From Cladochytrium replicatum (Eukaryota; Chytridiomycota; Chytridiomycetes; Cladochytriales; Cladochytriaceae), in contig JAHLKD010000036.1 in NCBI GenBank assembly GCA_025526935.1, positions 310,001 to 374,000 on the forward strand: a stretch of DNA of 64,000 nucleotides, given 5' to 3'. Every line of letters starts with the position of its first letter. The stretch's first letter is position 1. The translations under genes were made by a program, and so were the position numbers. This document shows, one piece after another, positions 21,657 to 32,819 of this stretch. Under the pieces are notes generated by a model. It was not told where the DNA came from, ran no database searches, and was given only the letters and a program-made list of their open reading frames with translations.

Positions 21657-23225
21657 ATGCTTTCAGTAATCGCAACAACACTTGTGGTGGGAATCGTTGT
21701 GATCGGGGTCACCTATCTTCTGATCAGTCGGACCCGAGCGCCTGCATCGCTCCCACGACCTAAAGGATGGCTTCCTATCCTTGGTCACGGGTATCTCGTT
21801 GCCGCTGGCGGGTTTCACAAGTCGATCTCTGTGTTTGAGAAGTGGGCTTGGGAGCTCGGTCCGATCTACGTCGCCGAACTCGGTCAGGGCCAGGAAACTG
21901 TGTTCGTTGCAGACACTGAGCTGATCCAGCAGCTAATGCGCCGTCGACACACCGAGACATTGCCCTCGGACGCCTTCAAGTCGTCGTTGTCCAGTCTGGG
22001 CATGCCGCACAACATCGCCATCATGGAGGACTACGATGAGTGGAGGAACTTGCGCAGGATCCTCGAGACTCCATTCACTCCTTCTAACATCAGGAAAATG
22101 ATTCCGTATATCCTGAGAGCAGCCAAAGCGTTGGGAGCCGAGTTCGACCAGATTGCGGAGTTGCAATGCGCGGAACACGCTGCGCATCCTCGACCGGGCG
22201 CATTCGATGATAAGACAGTGGTGGATCTGAACCCAATCTTGAAGAAGGCGACTTTCGACGCCATGATGATGTACGCGTTCGATCTTGACGACAACAAGTA
22301 TTCGAAACAGCTGAGCCTGGAGGACGTGGACATGACCACTGCCGGTGTTATCAGTCGCATCTCATCCGTTTTCAAGTTGTACAACTACTTCAAGACGGAG
22401 GAAGACAAGAAGGTCGATGCGGCTGCAAAGCGCGTCAGAGGAATCTCTTTCAAAATCATCCAGGAGGCGAAGGAGCGTGTCGAACGTGCGGGCGGTACGA
22501 AAGAAGGCGTCGTCCGGGAACACAGCGTTCTCGACAACTTTATCAAGAGCCAGTCCCCCGAGGAGCAGAAGATCGGAAAGCTTTCCGAGGATGTTCTCAC
22601 GGACAACGTGTTCGCGCTTCTGTTTGCTGGCTACGACACCACAGCAGCAACTTTCGGATCGATTCTCCGGGTTCTCGCACAATTTCCAGAGGTTCAGGAA
22701 AAGGTGTACGAAGAAGCAAAGACGGTATTCACGGCTGGCTGGGAAGACGAAGAAGCACCATTTGGCGTGGCTCCAGCCTTCGACGCAAAGATGTTCCCTT
22801 ACATCCACGCATTCATCAAGGAAGTGAACCGCTTGTATCCCTTGGCGACCGTTCACATGATCGACACCAAGACCGAAGTGCAGTTGGGGGACTACCATTT
22901 CGCTCCTGGCACCAAGTTGATGCTTATGGCCCGAGTTGCTGCGCTTAAGGCCTCGTCCCTTGACGATGGATTCACTTTCCGTCCCGAACGCTGGATCGAA
23001 ATGGAAGATAACCGAGATCTCAGAGAGGCGGAAACTAGGACCATCATGAACTTTGGCGGCGGCGCGAGGATTTGCCCAGGAAGACATGCGGCGATTGCTC
23101 AGCTTGCTGTGTTTACAGCGGCAACTGTTACTCGCTTCAAAGTGAAGTTCCTGGAAGTTCCGCCTCACCTCGCTCTTTCGGATTCTTTCCTCAATCTTCC
23201 TGTGAGATTTGAGAAAAGGACTTGA
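21657..23225 (+). CDS. cytochrome P450 monooxygenase, 522 aa, intronless
   Basis: This is a membrane-anchored haem monooxygenase. Residues 1-25 form an N-terminal membrane anchor followed by a Pro-rich hinge (LPRPKGWLPILGHG). The I-helix oxygen-binding motif FAGYDTTAA lies near residue 322, ExxR (KEVNRLYP) near 388, the PERF-like FRPERW near 441, and the haem-ligand loop FGGGARICPG near 465-474 with its invariant Cys. Length is typical for a microsomal P450. It is one of the few intronless genes in the window and has no clustered pathway partners, so a biosynthetic role cannot be assigned. The fatty-acid/sterol-like CYP clans are possible; the substrate is unknown. The large minus-strand frame overlapping it is a shadow. 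Confidence 0.93.
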   Translation: MLSVIATTLVVGIVVIGVTYLLISRTRAPASLPRPKGWLPILGHGYLVAAGGFHKSISVFEKWAWELGPIYVAELGQGQETVFVADTELIQQLMRRRHTETLPSDAFKSSLSSLGMPHNIAIMEDYDEWRNLRRILETPFTPSNIRKMIPYILRAAKALGAEFDQIAELQCAEHAAHPRPGAFDDKTVVDLNPILKKATFDAMMMYAFDLDDNKYSKQLSLEDVDMTTAGVISRISSVFKLYNYFKTEEDKKVDAAAKRVRGISFKIIQEAKERVERAGGTKEGVVREHSVLDNFIKSQSPEEQKIGKLSEDVLTDNVFALLFAGYDTTAATFGSILRVLAQFPEVQEKVYEEAKTVFTAGWEDEEAPFGVAPAFDAKMFPYIHAFIKEVNRLYPLATVHMIDTKTEVQLGDYHFAPGTKLMLMARVAALKASSLDDGFTFRPERWIEMEDNRDLREAETRTIMNFGGGARICPGRHAAIAQLAVFTAATVTRFKVKFLEVPPHLALSDSFLNLPVRFEKRT

Positions 23226-24962
23226 TTGCATACTGATTTTGTATCTCATTTCTCGAAATGACTTGTTTGGGCTTGTGTTCCTCTTATAATATTGAACTTC
23301 TCATCTTTATCAGAAAAACAAAGTCCACTTGTATTTCCTCCGGCCAGTCCGTCCAACAAAGCCATGGACAGATGACAGCGATTTTAAATGAGATATACTG
23401 AAAGATCTCAGAAAGTCGGACAAACTTCCACCACAATCCATTTGTCTGCAAGCAGCTTTCAGGGACCACTCAAATTGGAGATAATATCCGAAGACAGATC
23501 AGATGAACCATTGTATCTTTTCGATGGCGATGTCTTTGAAGCGGTCAGAGCACAACAAGTTCTAAGACGTCGAGATGGTGAAATGATACGATCAACATGC
23601 ATTGAGATGGCCTGATAACGAGCAAGCCCAAAGGCTCTCTTGACATTAAAGGTTGAATCATTGAATGTTCGCGGCACACAGTTGATAAAGAAAGAGCTCT
23701 TCAATGCCGTCATTAACGGCAAAGCGAAGCTGATTTAAACAAGGTATCCATCTCTCCACTCGAAAGATTCAAAATCGGCTCCAAAATCTCGACCCAACAA
23801 AAACGGGCACCAGCCAACCTACGAAGTATGCTCCTCATAGCGATAGCTGGGGTGACCACCTCAAGCAGTCTCTGTTGGCACAGTCCTAATACCAGCCATT
23901 TTCCCCGAATATTACGTTCTGAACCCGGCTATCGAATGCAGGAAAGAGATTGTAAGATGGCTCGTTGCAGCTTTCCCAGCAATCTAACATAGCCTTCTAA
24001 AGATTTACGGACAACTCAACTCAACTCGCGAACGTGGGATCAAACCATCCTATGCCCTCCTCAAAGCAGGGACATGGGGATCACGGCGGCCGCGTCCCGA
24101 CAGCGACACCGATCGCGCCGTTCAGCTTCATTGTTTCCAGCTTCGTTGCATCTCAAGATGGCATGTTTGTGAACATTTTCGGCGGAGTCGGTGTTGCGAA
24201 CGATAAATCCTTTCGTCGTGTTAAAGTGTCGGCAGAAGATGCCGATCTTCATACAGAACATCTAGGAGCATAATGCACGCAAACTGCTCTGGTTTAACGT
24301 CGGATACGAGACAAGTCGGTTCGTCCTGTTTTTGAATGCGTTCGATATATGCAAGAAAATTGAAACTGAGCTCGTTGCGCTAAGTCAATTAAGCAGATGT
24401 ACTGGCGCGTTGAGGGCACGAGAACCGATTACGAGGGGCCAATCATCTACAACAACAAAACGTTTGAGGTCATCCATTACGTAGTTTGGGTACCAGGATA
24501 AGAACGTTAGCGCTGTAGAGGCAGTTTCGAGAGAACAACTCTGCAATTGAGATTTAGTACTGCAAAGACAACACCAACCCGTGGTATGGCTGAACTGGAA
24601 CAACTTTCGTTCGCGAAGCACTCTCTCGAACTTCCTTGGATGTCGGAGGTGGAAAACCTTCCCTATAGCAAATAGGTTGAGGTGAACCAGGATCGAGATC
24701 ATTTGTGTGCCCGAAGGATCCGATGATCAACATCAATTGTGAATAGGCATGTGTGGTTTCCCTATATGGAGAGCATTAGGAGCTTTTGACATAGTAATTG
24801 TATTATTTTAGCCATTGATATTCAAGCACCATTTCGTTGTGATTCCATTTCATTAGCACCTAGCTCAATTTAAAACCTTTTCATGGGAGGAATTATTATG
24901 TCTTAACAGAACAGCGCTCGCATACATATACTCAATTTTCATCGTAGTACAAACCACAATAC
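23226..24962. other. intergenic stretch between the P450 and the NTPase-WD40 gene
   Basis: No supported gene. Short frames near 24034-24273 and 24385-24702 lack domain features. Confidence 0.5.
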
Positions 24963-27900
24963 TCAGTTTGGAGCTGCCCAATATCGCGAAACATCAAACG
25001 CTTTCAGTACCCACGGAATGTTCGGGTTCGAGTCTGTAGAGTTTAGCGAAAGCAAAATGCGATTGGACCCCACTTCGGAATATTCCATGCATTTCACTTC
25101 TTCGATATGCGCACGAAGTTGACCCAGCAACTCAACAGTGGAATAGTCCTCTTCGACCTCTTGGTCTTCTTCTGCTGCAATCATTATGAGTTGGAGTTTC
25201 CTTGCCATAGGTGCTTCATTACCTTCCAAACTCTTTTCAGGCGCGGTTTTCCAGATCAGGATTCTCCCGTCGTGAAACGCAGCAAACAATCGAAGCTTGT
25301 CCCACGACAAAACAGCCAAACATGATTCATCCTCATCCTCCTCATCATCATCTTCAACTTCTTTGTCCTCTTCTTCTCCTTCCTCGCAATCCCCTTCATT
25401 TTTTTCACCATCTTTATCTCCATCAGCTTCTTCATCTTTGGAAGAAGTATACAATCCGGATCGTGGCTGTCTGAGAACTTCTAGAGTGTTGAGATCCCAG
25501 ATCCAACTCGGCTCATCACCTGCCTCTTCATTCTTTTCCACTAACACCGTTTTTCCCTCGAAAACGTTAGTTGTTAGCCCTTCAATTTGTAACATCTCCA
25601 CCGCTTCCCCGGCAGCCAAAACAATTTTGGCAACAGTTCCTTGAGTTTTGTAACTTTGCTTGCGTAGCAATCCAACAATGCTTCCATCAGTAGATTTCTT
25701 CTCTTCGAATGTGTACAGGAAGGTTTGACCTTCATCGACGTACACTGCCTTAATCAAACCAGGCATCATATTGACCTCTTCTGGATCTTCAGAGTCCCAA
25801 TCATCATCCATTCCGTCCGGAATGACCTTCACTTTCTCCACTTTACGCTTTTGAACGTCGACTTCAAAAACCGTGATCATCCCAACATACAAATGAAATT
25901 CGGTGTTATACACTGATGATGCAACAAACGTAAGTAGATTCCCTGCTTCCGGAGAAGGAAATACATAGAGCTTGTCACCTTCTGCAGTGCTGCCAGCACA
26001 GCTGCCAATACATAGATCGGCTGCGAGTGGATCTTCTTCCAACTCCATCGCTCGTGCAGCACGATCTTGCTGCTCAAGACTCCATCGTTTATACTCTTCC
26101 TCATTTGATTGAACGGCATAGGCGGCAGCAAGAACTTTCATGTGACTTTCGACCACTCGAACATACACGCTTCCGGCGGCGTTTGCCGCAGCGTTGAACT
26201 GCGTGTCACTCAAAATGGTTGCTGCTTCATCCAATCGCCCAGCACGGATCAAGTGCTTGGGAGCATTAGTGATGTAACGAAGATCAGGGAACATCTTTTG
26301 TTCGTCCCGGAAAGGAGCGTGACTTTCAACAAAGCGAGGCTTCGGCGAACTGTCTTTTGACTTGCCCATATCACCTTTCTCGCTAAATGGCGCATCGATA
26401 GGCTTCGGCTCGTTGGCCCATTTCCCGATGAACAGATCCGCAATGGCATGATCAGTACTTCTGAGAATCTCAGATGTTGCTTCGAAGGTGGTGAATTTTG
26501 TTTCGCCGTCATCTTGAAACACAGACATTATCACTCCACTGTGCCCCAGCGATGGTATGGAGTAACCAGCAACCATAAAATTTCCTCTCCATGCGACATC
26601 GGCTGAAACAATCTCTCCACCCACAAAGACTGGGCTGTAGAGTTCTGTGATCTCGCTCTTCCCGAGGTCGATGAAAGAGACTCTCTCAGTGCTGTACACT
26701 GCACACAGTCTACCGTCAGCGAGTAGCTTGAGAGCTCGGACTGGACCGAAAATAGACATACTAAGCTCCTTCTCCTCTTCTTCCTGGCCATCTTGAGGCT
26801 CGTCGTCCCCTTCGTCCTGCTCGTCCTTCGTCTCATCCTCTGTGGGGTTTGCAATCGAGGTCTGTGATGCTGTTGTGGACTTAATGACGCTGGATAATGC
26901 GTTTTGGTCAAAGTCGTACTTCAGGACCTTGTCGATAACTCCGATGAAGACTGCCTCCTCCCAGTGCCTAGCTGGACACATGGCGTAGGCGAACGGTATT
27001 TGTACTCTGCGGATCTCGAATGACAGTTCACCACCGGGTTTTGACGGATAAAGATTGATCTTGCAAACTACTCCTCCGTGCGTGATTGTGGATACATTTT
27101 TCTGTGTTCCAGTCATACATGTAGCTTGGATACTTCGTCGCACAGGATCTGATTCCTTTCCTATGTCGCTTCCTGATATGTCAATGATTTGCATTGGCTT
27201 TGAACCACCATTGGTGACCGACGTAAAATTCCAGATAAAAAAGCGCCCTTCCTTGGTCCCAGAAAACAACAGCATGTCGTTCGACGCACTCACTGCCCAG
27301 AATGTGGAAGTGATACCACCACAATTCTCATCATGGTGAAGGGTGACCACTTTGGTTGATTTTGGGTTCCAAAGGCACACTGTTGAATCAAGGCTGCCGG
27401 ATACAATCCACATTTCGTCGTCAACCTCCATGCAGGTGATAGAGGAAACTTCGCTTGAGTGTTCCAGATTTCGTTGGTCACTTGGCTTTCCCTTTTGGTA
27501 CCACGCAACTTCACCACGGGCAGTTCCCGTGATTGCACTATCTCCGCTATCATCCGCCAGCAAAATGCACTTTGATAAACCTCGAGGATTTGGTGAACAG
27601 AGGTACCGTGCCCGAGCAACAGTTTCAAACTGTCACCAGAAACAGTTTCTTAGTACCTCTCAGCCTTGGCTCAATTATCTTACCTCTCGATTATGCCAAG
27701 CGTAAACATCGACTCCATCGACTCCTTTTTCTGTCAAGAACGGAACCAAAGCGTTTCTGACACGAATCCATAGTAGTGGTGGGATCCTCCTTATTGTTGG
27801 TGTCCACCATTCATATACTTGATTGAGAACAAAGTCATCGCAAGAAATCAAGTCCTCCAGCTCACTCGAGCTAAGACCAAACTCGGCAGCTGTGATGGCG

Positions 27901-30538
27901 CGCAAAGAATGGGAGACAAAGACCAACCCGTGGGACTTCTCTAGTGATGCGAAGAGGGCGTTAATCATATCATGGATATTGTCTTTAAGAAGGTCATCTG
28001 TTGCACTTCCATCTGTGGCAGATTTGAGTCGTCTGGAAACATCGATGGCCATGCGCAGATACAAAGGCCGAGGAGTCCTGTTACAATGTTTGAGGAGCTC
28101 ATCCATTTGTTCGCGTTGGAGTTTCCTTGGAGGACAGCATTTGTTTGGATTCACCCATACTCCTCCAAGGTACTTGTTGATGATGGACTTGACATCGTTT
28201 GAGTTTAGGTCGTTTATGCGGAATACGTCCACACCAGTGTCCATATATTCCGAGTACTTTTCTCTAGTAATTCTGTCCATCGCTTCTAGATACGGATCCA
28301 TGACAAGCATAATCTTTACATCAGGAGGAATTTCTTCTGGGGTCTCCGGAAGCCAGGAGAATGCAAGTGGATCATCAGCGTTTGAAAGGCCATCGACATT
28401 GTCAATGACCAGAAGCAACGGACGTTTTGTTGCACTTGGCAGAGCTAGACAGTCGAGAAAGAACTGGCATAGCTCGGAAAATGCATAAGCCTTGTTGGAC
28501 TCCAGTCGTATCTTCACTTCTTTCACGGTTTGCTTCATGTCTTCTGTCAACAGCTTGTCATCACGATAAACTCTAATAATATGAAGACAAATCGAACTGA
28601 GAAGCTCGCGGATTGTTCCTGATCGTCGTGTTGTCCCAACGAATCGATAGACCACAACCAGCTTCGCCTTATCCTCAATCTCCTGCACAATCGCGGAAGA
28701 AATCAATGCCGTCTTTCCGGTTCCTGACTTTCCTATCAGCACTCCAAGTCGACCACATTGTTTCCCTTCCTCAGTTTCTTCATCGATAACCTTCCTATTC
28801 TCAAGTTTGAAGAACTGCGCTAATTTCTGAAGGTCATCCCTTCTCCCAGAAAAGTTTTTGTAGTTTGTGTCCAGGATATCACGATGACGGAGAACCTCCT
28901 CAATGATATCTGCGTCCGCCGCATGGTATCGTCTCTTGGCCATGTTGTATTTGACATGTTCAAGAATAAGGTTCCAGAGAACATCATAGTACTGACCGCA
29001 AAATTTGTCAATGTATTCTTGAGCCTCGGCAGTTGCATCCTTGTGAGAGTTAAAGCCCATCCCATCATCCGTTCCCTGTCTCCATGGCGCAAGAAGTGCA
29101 AACTGGGTTGACTGAGATTTTGGAACAGCAGCGAGTAACCGCTTCTGCATATCTCTCAACAATTTTTCAGCCTCAGGATCTTTGCAAACATCGTTGAATC
29201 TTGAGAATCTGGATTTTGATTTTTCTTGATTGACGTCAAGCTTGTCAAAAGTCCGACTAGTATTAACCGACGAAGTTAGAAAAGGGAGAACACAATCCAA
29301 GCAAATACACCTGTACACAATGACTTTCGACGGTGCTTTGGGATCCTTTTGTCGAAGTTTTTCTTGTAGTCGAAGTCCAGTCATCACCTCATCTTCCGTG
29401 ACAGATATGACATACTTTCTCTTCTCTTCCTCAGAAAGGGTTTTTGACCTCGAAGATGCTTGTGCAAGAACCTTTCTTAACCTAGTTTCCAAGTGCCAGA
29501 ATCGATCGTTTGCATGCTTAGCTTGGGAATGGGTTTTCTTGAACCCAGGATAAAAGTATGAAATCGGATGGAAAACATACTCCGACGGAACAGCGTTGTC
29601 ATTGCGATGGTAAGACTCGTTCAGAAGATCTTTGTCTTGCAGTCGATAGAACCTGTCCCCTGGTTTGTCATTCGCATCGCTGAAAAATGACCGCTCTCCG
29701 TCTCTGATCTGGGCAAGAATCTCCTCAAACTCTTGTGCTTTGATCACAACTGGAGCAGGTCGGTATCCGTATCGGTCCCCTCTTGAAGGCATGTAAGCAA
29801 GGTAAATCATGGCTTTGGGGATTAACAACTTACGCCAAGCAGACCAAAGCGGGTCCAATAGAGTCTTCGAAACAGGCTTCTAGCTCTTGAAGACACAGCT
29901 CCGCCGTGGCGTGATTATCCGTTGAAGAATCGAGGACCCCCCACCGCCTTGTCAAAAAGAATAAGGAAAAACGTTTTTCTTGCCATTGGTCACTTTCTCT
30001 TACATATCGACAATGTCGAACGTGAGTCCAAACTGTGACATAACGGCGGAACGCAGTTTCGGGTAGACGATTTCCATGGCCCTATCCCTCTCTGGCTGAA
30101 AATCTGCTCTCCAGCGCCATCGATAAATAAACACAAAAACTCCAATCTCTCAGCTCACTTGCCTGTGAATGTAGAAGAGATGAACACTCTTACCGATTTT
30201 GATGGAACAATTATGCCGAGTGATCTCTCTCCACGAAGAAGACCATCGACTGTAGAGACCTGCGGCTTCGAATTTTCTTTGCTGACCTCATGGGCAGAGC
30301 TCTCGATGATGACTTGATCTGACTTGCAAAAGTCTAGCTCATCGTACTGCACGTTTCTCAAATTACCTTTTCTCACAATTTCAACGGCAGGTGTCACATT
30401 CGGATTGATGGTGTTACTTTTCAAAGGTTTATCAGGACCGCCTTCCGGTTTCTTTTGGCGAACAGGTATCTTGTTGGAGGCTGCATCGGCAATTGCCGGA
30501 GAGGAATAAGTTGTCTTGGAGCATATTGCCCCGCCCAT
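24963..30538 (-). CDS. DUF4062 - P-loop NTPase (NACHT/STAND) - WD40 protein, 1766 aa, copy 1
   Basis: The minus-strand join is 30538-30163, 30103-30004, 29947-29834, 29781-29311, 29256-27684 and 27629-24963, with every phase consistent. The protein starts MGGAICSK, an N-myristoylation-like motif with an adjacent Cys. A DUF4062 block follows (VRVFISSTFTD near residue 116, then DIVDMRWGV), as in TEP1 and NWD proteins. Walker A GKSGTGKTA lies near residue 528 and Walker B LLLVIDNVD near 640. WD40-like blades follow from about 880 (IVSGSLDSTVCLWN, LLFSGTKEGRFFIWN). An acidic tract covers about 1610-1645, and a last blade closes the protein. The layout fits a STAND NTPase that senses a ligand through WD40 repeats and oligomerises. 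The ligand and pathway are unknown. The first intron has a GC-AG donor. The paralogue lies at 55.8-61.3 kb. Confidence 0.88.
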
Positions 30539-30756
30539 GTCTTCAGTATCTTGATCGGAGAAGTGATCGTAACTGTGATTGACGAAATTTTAGAGACCAG
30601 CCAGGTGAATATGCCTCCAGGGAATCAAAAACCAATCCTATTACTTTAAATACGCGGGATCAAGAAAGTAACAAAGAGGGTCCAAAAAAAAAACGCAAAA
30701 AAAGTCATACGGCACATGAACAAAGGTTATCCGCTCGATTCGCACATTCCACAACT

Positions 30757-32749
30757 TCAGATGAAAGCTGTACTCATGAAAGCAATCACTTGCACGAACG
30801 CGCACACAAAGTAGAGAGTCGGGATGAAGGACTGGACCGTGGATCCCCAGATCCATCCGCTAACCTGTAAACACAAAATGACCTTTGTAAAACGTGGAAC
30901 TGTAAGGCGATGACGGCACATACCGGCGCAGAAACAGCGTTGATAACTTGTTCGAGGATGAGCAAAACAGCCTGAATGAAACCAAGGCGATCCGGCTCAA
31001 TGATTTGCGCAACCATTGTGCGAGACGGTACAGTAAGCATCTGCCCGAACGCCGTGAGCGGGAGCACTACCAATTGATACAACAAACAACAAGTGAGTAA
31101 AAGTGAAATTGAGCCATCAACGATCATGCGTACGTCCGTAAATCATCCACGGCTGTACAGAGAGACCGAAAAGCACATGTTCAATCATTTGCCCAACGAT
31201 GTAGAATCGAATTTGTCCAATTCCGACGTCGATTTCCTCCCTTCGTAGCTCAGGGTCTGAGTAAGCATGCTTTTCCACTACGGTAGTATCATCATCCGAT
31301 TTGCGACCAGCAGATTTGGATGGAGAGGACGGAGCTGCGGATTTGTAAAATGCGCTGACACGTTTACGGACACGCTTTTCTATGAACGGAATGAGAAGTA
31401 CAGTAGCCAGACCGGAAGTGATTGATTCACATGCACCGTAGACAGCGTCTGGAAAGACACCTGTACCATCAGTAGTTCAGCTATCGGGACACTAGGAAAT
31501 ACCGGATTAAAACTTACCCCATTTGAAGCGCTTTATAGTGAACCATGTCCGCGCACTGCCTTTCATAGACCCAGCAAAGATGGAAATGAAGAACGGAATC
31601 ATCAAACCATAGGGCACTTGTCGGAACATGCTGATTATTTTTTTGTAAAGTTCCACGATGCCACCTGGAGCTGAAGGCTCCTGCGGGGAGATTTTGTTCG
31701 CTGACTTTGCTTCCTTCATGAAGAGCCCAATCCACAATGCTGCGGTTGTCCCCAAAATAGCGCTTAATCCGAACGGAATGACCCACGTTTCGTTGGTAAT
31801 CTATATTCGACAAAGTTTGGGTAAGATGTCCGGGTCGATGTCCACCATGTATGATTGGCTTACCACAGTGATGTATCCTGCGAGCAATGTACCCAGCGAT
31901 ACAGAAACAAGTCCCAAACCCTGCATCAAGGCGATATATAGGGACCTTTCGTCTGGGTGAGTAAGGTCAACGATGGCGGCAAGGCACACAGAGACCAAAG
32001 CGAGCAATCCGCCGGTACATCCAGATATCGCCTTTCCCACACCAAGCCAAATCAAATCGAGCTCGAGGAATGCATTAAAGAAAATATTCAAGCGGTCTAT
32101 GACGATTCCTGTGATTGCAATTAAAACAACCGGTTTGCGACCATAGCGATCGGAAAGGTAGCCATATACAGATCCAAGAGCAATCACTATTCATAGGGAT
32201 AGAATGAGTAGAGAGTAAGCTAAGAACCATTTCCATACACGGGATAACTTCGGACAGTTGGATTAGGGGGAAGAACGAAGCAGTTTTGGAGAGAATGTAA
32301 TCGTTTGTCTTGCATAATTCCGGGTCGAATGGGGTTGTGCCGTTTATCGAAGGAATCTCATTCCAGTACCTTAAAAAAATAGTTAGTTTGAATCATAAAG
32401 ACTCCCAATCCGCTCACTTCTGGCATGTACGTATGACGACATACATTCGAAGTGGTGTATCACTCATAACAATGCTGCACTGTACGTTAGCATGTGTATT
32501 GAAACAAGAAAATAGCAATGTATTAATATCTCACCATAAAACAAGGAAAACTACCGCCGGAAGGAAGGAAAGAACAACCCAGTTAATCTTCCCACCTTGG
32601 GAAGAAGAGCTTGGTGGCATCTTCTCCGGCGACTTGTCAGGGATCAATGCATCGACCTCCGAGTCGCTGATTGTGCTCAGCGAGTCGTCCTCTCTCTCTG
32701 CCGTCCGTCTCCTCACCCGCCGCTTTGCTCTGCCCTGCTCTCCTTCCAT
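30757..32749 (-). CDS. major facilitator superfamily transporter
   Basis: A multi-exon minus-strand gene starts at ATG 32749 and ends at TGA 30759-30757. The N-terminal tail (about 50 residues) is charged and precedes the first helix (INWVVLSFLPAVVFLVLW). The MFS signature between helices 2 and 3 is GYLSDRYGRKPV. Later segments give helices in GKAISGCTGGLLALVSVCLAAIV and GLGLVSVSLGTLLAGYI. A long cytosolic loop, SAAPSSPSKSAGRKSDDD, follows, and the final exon begins VSGWIWGSTVQSFIPTL. Exon ends are approximate, and two upstream joins (near 32.2-32.5 kb) could not be phased by eye. It resembles TetA/SLC46-like drug or nutrient carriers; the substrate is unknown. It is divergent from exportin-7 with 70 bp between start codons. 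Confidence 0.72.
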
Positions 32750-32819
32750 ATCAACTATTGCCTCTTATTTTCTTAAAATCTGACAGATTGTCTGCTCAAG
32801 CCACACCTTCCCAGTTCCA
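32750..32819. promoter_or_regulatory. 70-bp divergent promoter shared by the MFS gene and exportin-7
   Basis: The two start codons face away from each other across only 70 bases. Both leaders and core promoters must fit here or overlap the neighbouring coding regions. No TATA box is obvious; the stretch is pyrimidine-rich toward the exportin side. Confidence 0.5.

Noticed and set aside
22362-23249. 295-codon minus-strand frame opposite the P450 gene
   Set aside because: It is a shadow of the P450 frame. It has no recognisable motif, and the plus strand has all P450 signatures.
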